A DNA stretch of 11,847 nt, taken from positions 1 through 11,847 of the forward strand of contig CAADUS010000068.1 in assembly GCA_900752275.1 (NCBI GenBank), in the 5' to 3' direction. The translations under genes were made by a program, and so were the position numbers. Positions within the stretch are counted from its first letter, which is position 1. Each line of letters begins with the position of its first letter. A model generated the notes under the pieces. That model worked only from the letters and a program-made list of their open reading frames with translations. It searched no databases and had not been told where the DNA came from. This document shows, piece by piece, positions 6,442 to 11,847 of this stretch. This DNA is from an uncultured Collinsella sp. (GTDB lineage: Bacteria; Actinomycetota; Coriobacteriia; Coriobacteriales; Coriobacteriaceae).

Positions 6442-7692
6442 ATGCAAGGCGTACACATAACAAATGAAATCGGTCATTTAAAAGCCGTACTTGTCCATCG
6501 ACCAGGAACTGAAACACAAAACTACCCTGATGCCGACTTCAGCCAAGTTTTCTCCCTGCGAAAATGGAGCGGTCGTTTTGACCTCGACAAAGCAATATAT
6601 GAGCACGATTCCATGGTTCAATTGCTTGAGAAGCATGGCGTAGAAACCATTGAAATTAGGGACCTTCTCGAAGACTCACTTGAAACTGAGCCCCAATCAC
6701 TTAAATGTTTTATTGATGACTACCTCCGTTGCAGTGGGGCAACAGGCAGAGAGTTCCTCGAGACAATAACCCAGCTGTTTGAGAACGCTAAGAACACCCA
6801 GGAATTGGTGAATATAGTACTTAACGGCATTCGCTTTGGAGACACTGAGCTATGTTCAAATCAGTCGGAAACACTACGGGCGCTCGTGCACGAGCAATTT
6901 GACCCCGCCTCGCTCTTGGTCAATCCCCTCAACACGCTTTTTTTCACTCGTGATCCTGCTGTGGTAGTCGGAGACGGCATCATCCTAAATCATATGTATT
7001 GGCCTGAGCGTGATCGTGAGGTCGCCTTATACCGGCAGATATTCACCCACCACAAGATCATGGGAGAAACCCCGGTATGTGATTTGAACAGGAGTAGTTA
7101 CCATATCGAAGGCGGAGACATTCTTGTTATCAGTGCTAAGACATTATTAGTTGGAATCTCTGACCGAACTGAACCCGCCGCCGTCGAGTCACTTGCCAAA
7201 GAGCTCCTGACCTCAAATAAATTCCAGACCACCGAGCTAATTGCGATTCGAGTCCCCTCTGACGGGCTGCGTATCCACCTCGATACGTTCATAAGTAGAA
7301 TTGATCACGACGCGTTCCTCATCGATCGTGAGATATGCAATGCCGTTGATGCATACAGCATTCAACTAAAACGATCCGGAAAGGGCCTTACGATCACTCC
7401 TATCGATCGCACGATTCCGGAAATACTCTCTGCAGCCTGTTGCGAACCAATAAAAGTAATTGACTGCGGAGGCGGGAATCAAACCGCCTACGAAAGAGAG
7501 CGCCGGAACAACGCAACGTCTATCCTTGCGCTCTCGCCAGGAAAACTATGCGTATATGAAGAAAACGTTTGGACCAACGAAGCGCTTGAGAAAGCAGGAA
7601 TGGAATTATTCCCGTTATCCATTGACGAGCTCACCAAAGGCTATGGTGGCACAAACTGTCTATGCCTCCCTCTGTGGCGAGAGGATCTATAG
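6442..7692 (+). CDS. arcA: Second, diverged arginine deiminase paralogue
   Basis: A 416-residue member of the arginine deiminase family, clearly related to the operon ArcA but diverged along its length. The catalytic set is retained: FTRDP with Asp171, HIEGGD at 221-226 with Glu223, HLDT with His279 and Asp281, and Cys406 near the C-terminus. HMYWPERDRE and GISDRTE keep their arginines. The loop carrying the nucleophile reads KGYGGTNCLCLP instead of the usual RGxGGxxCMSMP, so the Arg normally five residues before the Cys is Tyr401 and a second Cys (408) follows. There is also an altered segment near 36-55 (SLRKWSGRFDLDKAIYEHD). The ATG at 6442 has an AGGAG Shine-Dalgarno sequence at 6-base spacing. 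It is divergent from arcDAB and is followed 2 bases later by a regulator gene, so the two are translationally coupled. It may be an active ADI with changed kinetics, an enzyme for a modified guanidino substrate, or an arginine sensor; the sequence cannot decide. Confidence 0.88.
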   Translation: MQGVHITNEIGHLKAVLVHRPGTETQNYPDADFSQVFSLRKWSGRFDLDKAIYEHDSMVQLLEKHGVETIEIRDLLEDSLETEPQSLKCFIDDYLRCSGATGREFLETITQLFENAKNTQELVNIVLNGIRFGDTELCSNQSETLRALVHEQFDPASLLVNPLNTLFFTRDPAVVVGDGIILNHMYWPERDREVALYRQIFTHHKIMGETPVCDLNRSSYHIEGGDILVISAKTLLVGISDRTEPAAVESLAKELLTSNKFQTTELIAIRVPSDGLRIHLDTFISRIDHDAFLIDREICNAVDAYSIQLKRSGKGLTITPIDRTIPEILSAACCEPIKVIDCGGGNQTAYERERRNNATSILALSPGKLCVYEENVWTNEALEKAGMELFPLSIDELTKGYGGTNCLCLPLWREDL

Positions 7693-7694
7693 CC

Positions 7695-8351
7695 ATGGGC
7701 TTCGGGGCAAATATTCGTAAACTCCGCACCATGGAGCATCTTGGTCAGGCGCAACTTGCAGAGATGTTGGGGGTATCTAAAGAGACCGTTTGTCGTTGGG
7801 AAAAAAGTCGGTATGCCCCCCGTGAGCGCCATATTGAAAAGTTACAAGCGCTCTTCGGTTGCACCCGCGATGAACTTGTTGGCGAGGAAAACGGTTTGGC
7901 CGTAAAGCTCGCAAATAAAAGAATCGTCACCGACGAAGACCCTGCTATCCACGAAATGGAGGGCGCATTTCCCGTCATCGATATCGAATCGCAAAAGCGC
8001 CGCATCACGCACAGCCAACAAAATGCTTGCGCGCCTGTAGACGTAGCCAAGCGTCACCCACATAGCGTTTTCGTTAAAATCAAAGGTGACGAAATGTCCC
8101 GCATTTACCCTCCCGGCAGCTTACTACTTGTCGATACCACCGCAAAGCCTTGGAACGGCTGTGCTGTATTGGCGCTCGCAGACGGTAAAACACCGGTAAT
8201 TAGGCGATTTGCAGAAGGAAACGACATGATTGTGCTGTCGTCCCATTCATATGCAACAGCAAGTCCGGATCTGATGTTTAACAAACGGAGGATCAGAATC
8301 ATAGGAGTCGTCGTTTGGTATCAAGCGAGCCACGATCACACGCTTAATTAA
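7695..8351 (+). CDS. HTH/S24-like transcriptional regulator with a predicted dead peptidase site
   Basis: The protein has 218 residues from the ATG at 7695. The first 65 or so form a Cro/CI-type (HTH_3) DNA-binding domain: IRKLRTMEHLGQAQLAEMLGVSKETVCRWEKSRYAPRERHIEKL. From about 123 a LexA/CI-like S24 domain follows: FVKIKGDEMSRIYPPGSLLLVD, then NGCAVLAL, TPVIRRF and IRIIGVVVWY. In S24 proteins the nucleophile is the Ser of GDSM and the base is a Lys about 37 residues later. Here these are Glu133 and Arg170, so self-cleavage is not expected. An in-frame ATG at 7662 would overlap the upstream gene and lacks a Shine-Dalgarno sequence; GAGG at 7681-7684 is 10 bases before the ATG at 7695. The start lies 2 bases after the second ADI stop codon, so it is likely the local regulator of both arc transcripts. 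Its ligand is unknown. Confidence 0.85.
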   Translation: MGFGANIRKLRTMEHLGQAQLAEMLGVSKETVCRWEKSRYAPRERHIEKLQALFGCTRDELVGEENGLAVKLANKRIVTDEDPAIHEMEGAFPVIDIESQKRRITHSQQNACAPVDVAKRHPHSVFVKIKGDEMSRIYPPGSLLLVDTTAKPWNGCAVLALADGKTPVIRRFAEGNDMIVLSSHSYATASPDLMFNKRRIRIIGVVVWYQASHDHTLN

Positions 8352-8411
8352 ATCGACTTTCCCAAAAACGACCGTACCGCACAGACAGCTCAAAGCCCCA
8401 GCCCAAATGAA

Positions 8412-8987
8412 CTACTTTTTGGACGCTTTGCGCTCGTCGCGGATGCGGGCGCGGTCCATGGCCGCCTCGACGGCCGAGAATCGGCAGCCGCAATAATTCT
8501 GCCGATACATGCCCAGCTCGCGCGAACGACGCGTGGCCTCGGGGTAATACGGGCGAAAATCGCGAATCACCGGAGTGAGACCGCGAGCGGCAGCCAGACG
8601 CTCCAACACATCATTGCAGGTTTCGAACAACTGATACGGCGAGACGGCGAGCGTCGTGCCCACAAACTCAAACCCACGCTCCTGAGCCACACGGCATGCC
8701 TCGGCCAGACGCAGGGCATAGCACGCGCGACAGCGACGGGGTCGATCGGCGCCCAGCGGGGCCACGCCGACCTCCCAGCGCTCGCGGTCCTCCCCCGCCT
8801 CGATAAGCTCGATGTCGCCATCGGCACACCACCGGCGCAGCTCGTCCAAGCGGCGCTGCCATTCATCGTGCGGCTGAATATTGGGATTGGTCCAGCAAAT
8901 TGTGGGTTCAAACCCCTCCTCGCGCAGCAGGCGGACTGGCTCAAGCGAGCACGGCGCGCAGCAGGCGTGCAACAACAACGGCTTCAT
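8412..8987 (-). CDS. queH: Epoxyqueuosine reductase QueH
   Basis: QueH reduces epoxyqueuosine in tRNA to queuosine and replaces the unrelated cobalamin-dependent QueG in many bacteria. The 191 residues show the DUF208 cysteine pattern: LLLHACCAPCS with Cys9, Cys10 and Cys13, RRCRACYALRL with Cys86 and Cys89, and YRQNYCGC with Cys166 and Cys168. Supporting motifs are WTNPNIQPHDEW at 33-44, TLAVSPYQ at 112-119 and FRPYYPE at 144-150. These cysteines hold the Fe-S and metal site in the family. An ATG also occurs at 8993, but the Shine-Dalgarno sequence touches it, whereas it is 6 bases from the ATG at 8987, giving Met-Lys-Pro-Leu-Leu-Leu-His. It converges with the HTH/S24 gene; the 60 bases between them show no clear terminator. 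It acts directly after QueA in the pathway and lies on the same strand. Confidence 0.94.
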   Translation of the reverse strand: MKPLLLHACCAPCSLEPVRLLREEGFEPTICWTNPNIQPHDEWQRRLDELRRWCADGDIELIEAGEDRERWEVGVAPLGADRPRRCRACYALRLAEACRVAQERGFEFVGTTLAVSPYQLFETCNDVLERLAAARGLTPVIRDFRPYYPEATRRSRELGMYRQNYCGCRFSAVEAAMDRARIRDERKASKK

Positions 8988-8993
8988 CAACAT

Positions 8994-9003
8994 CTCCCCC
9001 CCC
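8994..9003 (-). promoter_or_regulatory. Eight-G homopolymer in the queH ribosome binding site
   Basis: On the minus strand an uninterrupted run of eight G (plus-strand C at 8996-9003) runs directly into AG and then the tandem ATG codons at 8993 and 8987. The run forms the Shine-Dalgarno sequence. Length change by slippage would alter the leader but not the distance from its 3' edge to the start codon, so any effect on translation is uncertain. Confidence 0.45.
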
Positions 9004-9006
9004 GCA

Positions 9007-9039
9007 ATGATTTTTTAATCCCCGTCCCAGAAAAATCAT
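9007..9039 (-). repeat. AT-rich 9-bp inverted repeat between the DUF3267 gene and queH
   Basis: ATGATTTTT (9007-9015) is the exact reverse complement of AAAAATCAT (9031-9039), with a 15-base GC-rich loop. The stem is weak and lies in the 61-base gap between two same-strand genes. A regulatory role or partial terminator is possible but not supported further. Confidence 0.3.
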
Positions 9040-9048
9040 CCCAAAAGA

Positions 9049-9618
9049 CTACCTTGCGAAAAAGCGCACGCCAAAGGACGTATCCTCGCAGGCGACAATG
9101 CGGCGGTCGCGCAAAATGGTCCGCACGTAATACCAATCGCCCACACAGCCCGACAAATGCAAGCCGGCCGCCAGATAGCACAGCAGCGGATAGCCCGAGA
9201 ACGCAAACCCCAGGGCAAGCGTTGTCGTCACAACAGCCGTCGGTGCCAGGCAAACCGCCACGTACCGCCGGCGCGAATACACCACGCCTTCGGCGCAGGC
9301 GTAAATCATGCAGGTTTCGAGATTTGCCCCAAAGGTCACCTGCGCGCCCGCAGGCGCCAGCAGCTTAAAAAACACACCGTGCACCAGCTCATGCACGGCA
9401 AATGACGCCGCCGAAACCGCAGCCAAGCCGACTATCCAGCCCAAAACGGCCGTCCAACCGCCCGCATCCGCCGCATCCAAGTCCGCAGGCCCGCCCAGCA
9501 GCATAAACACCGGCACCAGACACACGGCAAATGCGCCAAGCACGGCCATCCCCCACACAAAGCAGGCGTGCAGAAAATCCTCGTCCTCAAACGCATGTAT
9601 GTTGGAAATCTCATTCAT
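9049..9618 (-). CDS. DUF3267-type membrane protein with HExxH motif
   Basis: The protein has 189 residues with about four predicted membrane segments (roughly 19-42, 57-80, 119-140 and 143-158). The end of the second carries HELVH at 76-80, a zinc metalloprotease-type HExxH. Near the C-terminus SGCVGDWYYV (156-165) matches the family's GD motif; Asp161 could be a further metal ligand, as in site-2-like intramembrane proteases. This pattern fits DUF3267 proteins, whose substrates are largely unknown. The tail RIVACEDTSFGVRFFAR is cytoplasmic-like and basic. No good Shine-Dalgarno sequence precedes the ATG at 9618. It is divergent from metG and 61 bases upstream of queH, so it may share a transcript with queH. 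Proteolytic activity is inferred from the motif only. Confidence 0.75.
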   Translation of the reverse strand: MNEISNIHAFEDEDFLHACFVWGMAVLGAFAVCLVPVFMLLGGPADLDAADAGGWTAVLGWIVGLAAVSAASFAVHELVHGVFFKLLAPAGAQVTFGANLETCMIYACAEGVVYSRRRYVAVCLAPTAVVTTTLALGFAFSGYPLLCYLAAGLHLSGCVGDWYYVRTILRDRRIVACEDTSFGVRFFAR

Positions 9619-9750
9619 AGCATCTTAGGATAGCGCCCCCGTCACGCACCCGCCCGCATGTGCGATAATGTCGAACGATATGCACGAATTGACCACCGCG
9701 TCGCCAGGCCTTGCGCCCGGCCGCGCCCTTACCATATGCGAAGGAGTCCC
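9619..9750. promoter_or_regulatory. Divergent intergenic region between the DUF3267 gene and metG
   Basis: These 132 bases must hold promoters for both directions. TGCGATAAT at 9661-9669 resembles an extended -10 for the plus strand, but no matching -35 is present. AAGGAG at 9741-9746 is the metG Shine-Dalgarno sequence, 4 bases before the ATG. No T-box leader features were recognised, and the region is too short for a full T-box. Confidence 0.35.
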
Positions 9751-11847
9751 ATGGCATCCAAATACTCCATGAACGACCGTCCCAGCTGGCCTCGCCGCGC
9801 CATCGTTACCGCCGGCGAGCCCTACGGCAACAAGGGCCTTCACTTTGGCCACGTTGGTGGCGTCTTTGTCCCGGCCGACTTCTTCGCCCGCTTCCTGCGC
9901 GACCGTCTGGGCCGCGAGAACGTCATCTTCACCTCGGGCACCGACTGCTATGGCTCGCCCATCATGGAGAGCTACCGCAAGCTCAAGGAGAACGAGGGCT
10001 ACGACAAGTCCATTAGCGAGTATGTCGAGTCCAATCACTCCCGCCAGGCCGCGACCCTCAACAACTACAACATCAGCTGCGACATCTACGGCGGCTCGGG
10101 CCTTGAGCCGGCGACCCAGATTCACAACGAGGTGACCGCCGAGATTATCGAGCGCCTGCACGAGCAGGGCACCATCTCCAAGCGCTCCACGCTGCAGTTC
10201 TACGATGCCAAGGCCGGCACGTTCCTCAACGGCCGCCAGGTCATCGGCCGCTGCCCCATCCAGGGCTGCAAGTCCGAGAAAGCCTACGCCGACGAGTGCG
10301 ACCTGGGTCACCAGTTTGAGCCCGAGGAGCTCATCGCGCCCAAGAGCCAGCTCACCGGCGAGGTGCCCGAGCTGCGCCCGGTCGACAACCTCTACTTCGA
10401 CCTGCCGGCCTACCTCGACTTTATGAAGACCTACACCGCCAAGCTCGCCCAGAACCCGCAGGTTCGCTCCGTGGTCTCCAAGACCATGGAGGAGTGGCTG
10501 TTGCCGGCACAGCTCTACATCCAGAACAAGTTCCGCGAGGCTTTCGACGCCGTCGAGGACCAGCTCCCCGAGCACACCGTGCTGGAGCCCGAGGGCAACA
10601 AGAGCAGCTTTACCGTCACCTTCCCCAGCTGGAAGGAGCGCGACGACGCTCACGCGGTGCTCGCCAACGGCGGTGTGCGCTTCCGCAGCGGCAAGGCGCT
10701 CGTGCCCTTCCGCATCACCGGCAACATCGACTGGGGCGTTCCGGTACCCGAGGTCGACGGTGTGAACGACGTCACCTGCTGGTGCTGGCCCGAGAGCCTG
10801 TGGGCGCCCATCAGCTACACCCGCACCGTGCTCGCCCGCGATGCCCGCGCCGCCGGCGTAACTGAGGGTGTCGCCGCCCAGGACGCCGCCCTCATGGGCG
10901 AGCCCGCCGCCGATTCCACGCAGGTACCCGCACCCACCTACCAGCACAGCTCGCTCGACTGGCGCGACTGGTGGTGCTCTGACGACGCACAGATCTACCA
11001 GTTCATCGGTCAGGACAACATCTACTTCTACTGCATCGCGCAGACCGCCATGTGGGAGGCCCTGGGCTGGGACCTTACGCAGAGCACCGTCAGCGCCTGC
11101 TACCACCTGCTCTACATGGGCAAAAAGGCAAGCTCGTCCTCGCAGACGCCTCCCCCGCCGGCAGACGACCTGCTCAACCACTACACCTGCGAGCAGATGC
11201 GCGCGCATTGGCTGTCGCTCGGCCTATCCGAGAAGCCGGTGAGCTTTAGCCCCAAGGCATACGACACCCGCGTGACCGGCAAGGACAAGGACGGCAACGA
11301 GGTGCGCGCCTGCGATGACAAGCGCGTTATCGACCCGGCCCTTAAGGAGAGCGCGCTGCTGACTGGCGTGTTCAACCGCTTGGCCCGCAGCTGCTTCTAC
11401 GGCGTCGCCGTCAAGGAGGGTGACGAGAGCCCCTATCGCAACGGCTGCATTCCCGCCGGTGCCGCCTCTGCTGCCGTGGTCGAAGCTGCCAAGCAGGCCG
11501 CCCTTGCCTTTGAGCAGGCCATGTACAAGTTCGAGACGCACCGCGCGCTCGCCGTGTGCGACGACTACCTGCGCGCCGCAAACAAGCGCTGGAGCGATGC
11601 CTCCAAGGCCGCCAACAAGCTCGAGGGCGAGCCGGCCAACGCCGCCATGACGCAGGCCCTCGTCGACGCCTTTACCGAGCTGCGCGTAGCGACCGTCCTG
11701 ATGCACGGTATTGTGCCGGCCGGCTGCGAGCTCATCTGCGAGTACTTCGACGTCGATCCGGTCGCCTTCTTTAGCTGGGACAACATCTTTGCCTCTACGG
11801 ACGAGTTTATGGAGAGCCTGGGCGAGAAACCGGGAGAGCACCGCGTG
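9751..11847 (+). CDS. metG: Methionyl-tRNA synthetase with atypical KMSKS region (3' end missing)
   Basis: The frame was translated by eye from the ATG at 9751 to the right edge without a stop: 699 residues, continuing outside. This class I aminoacyl-tRNA synthetase joins methionine to its tRNA. It shows the HIGH-box variant HFGH at 31-34, TSGTDCYGSP where GTDEHG is common, a zinc-knuckle-like set Cys168, Cys173, Cys183 and His187, WGVPVPE and WCWPESLWAPISYT in the methionine pocket region, and FIGQDN at 418-423. Where KMSKS is expected, after YHLLYMG, the text is KKASSSS (458-464): the first Lys is kept, the second is replaced by Ser. An anticodon-binding helical domain follows (TGVFNRLARSCFYG and onward). 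GC-rich coding matches queA. It is either the housekeeping MetRS of this lineage or a divergent paralogue; the window cannot tell. Confidence 0.85.
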   Translation, partial: MASKYSMNDRPSWPRRAIVTAGEPYGNKGLHFGHVGGVFVPADFFARFLRDRLGRENVIFTSGTDCYGSPIMESYRKLKENEGYDKSISEYVESNHSRQAATLNNYNISCDIYGGSGLEPATQIHNEVTAEIIERLHEQGTISKRSTLQFYDAKAGTFLNGRQVIGRCPIQGCKSEKAYADECDLGHQFEPEELIAPKSQLTGEVPELRPVDNLYFDLPAYLDFMKTYTAKLAQNPQVRSVVSKTMEEWLLPAQLYIQNKFREAFDAVEDQLPEHTVLEPEGNKSSFTVTFPSWKERDDAHAVLANGGVRFRSGKALVPFRITGNIDWGVPVPEVDGVNDVTCWCWPESLWAPISYTRTVLARDARAAGVTEGVAAQDAALMGEPAADSTQVPAPTYQHSSLDWRDWWCSDDAQIYQFIGQDNIYFYCIAQTAMWEALGWDLTQSTVSACYHLLYMGKKASSSSQTPPPPADDLLNHYTCEQMRAHWLSLGLSEKPVSFSPKAYDTRVTGKDKDGNEVRACDDKRVIDPALKESALLTGVFNRLARSCFYGVAVKEGDESPYRNGCIPAGAASAAVVEAAKQAALAFEQAMYKFETHRALAVCDDYLRAANKRWSDASKAANKLEGEPANAAMTQALVDAFTELRVATVLMHGIVPAGCELICEYFDVDPVAFFSWDNIFASTDEFMESLGEKPGEHRV

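Larger units (their letters stand above)
2430..8351. other. Lower-GC ADI gene block set between two queuosine genes
   Basis: Hand counts of single 60-base lines give about 45% GC in arcB and 48% in arcD, against 73% in queA and 67% in metG. The block holds a complete two-way regulatory and metabolic unit and has queA on its left and queH on its right, both on the minus strand. No integrase, transposase, tRNA or flanking direct repeat was seen, so the mechanism of acquisition is not visible. Horizontal origin is an inference from composition and placement. Confidence 0.5.

Noticed and set aside
7662..7694. Earlier ATG for the HTH/S24 regulator
   Set aside because: It would overlap the second ADI gene, lacks a Shine-Dalgarno sequence and adds 11 residues not typical of HTH_3 N-termini.
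9619..9750. T-box riboswitch upstream of metG
   Set aside because: The gap is only 132 bases and shared with a divergent gene; no T-box consensus or terminator/antiterminator pair was seen.
9625..11208. Long minus-strand open frame of 527 codons opposite metG
   Set aside because: It is antisense to a clear methionyl-tRNA synthetase, has low-complexity Val/Ala/Gly/Leu composition and no domain; long antisense frames are common in GC-rich genes.

Overview
The window looks like chromosomal DNA of a high-GC anaerobic gut actinobacterium of the class Coriobacteriia; Collinsella or a close relative is my best guess. This rests on the GC-rich codon use of the flanking genes, the gene families present and general impression. 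It was not tested by a database search. Sampled 60-base lines are about 65-73% GC in the outer genes (queA, metG) but only about 45-48% GC in the middle block (arc genes), so the window has two compositional classes.

Layout, left to right. (1) 2-604 (+): the 3' part of a coiled-coil protein with a C-terminal membrane anchor. (2) 605-1084: no credible gene, but dense repeats: a perfect 19-bp inverted repeat, a REP-like direct repeat, a terminator-like hairpin facing queA, and two degenerate copies of a unit made of a 15-bp direct repeat plus a hairpin. (3) 1085-2296 (-): queA. (4) About 2430-8351: a lower-GC arginine deiminase (ADI) block. On the minus strand it has a YfcC-family transporter (arcD role), then arcA, then arcB. 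Divergent on the plus strand are a second, diverged ADI and, 2 bases after it, an HTH/S24-type regulator. (5) 8412-8987 (-): queH. (6) 9049-9618 (-): a DUF3267-type membrane protein with an HExxH motif. (7) 9751-11847 (+): a methionyl-tRNA synthetase running off the right edge, with an unusual KMSKS region.

How the genes fit together. YfcC/ArcD would bring in arginine and export ornithine, ArcA would make citrulline and ammonia, and ArcB would split citrulline to ornithine and carbamoyl phosphate. The ATP-yielding carbamate kinase (arcC) is not in the window. The regulator has the S24 fold signature but carries Glu and Arg where the Ser/Lys catalytic pair should be, so it is predicted not to self-cleave. 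It probably controls the divergent promoter region 6189-6441, which holds two copies of a 13-bp sequence exactly 31 bp apart. QueA and QueH carry out consecutive late steps of queuosine synthesis and lie on the same strand on either side of the block, which suggests that the arc block was inserted between two neighbouring queuosine genes.

The best candidates for something not well described are the second ADI (catalytic residues kept, a substrate-loop Arg replaced by Tyr) coupled to the non-cleaving S24 regulator, the altered ornithine-loop residues of ArcB, and the MetRS with KKASSSS in place of KMSKS.
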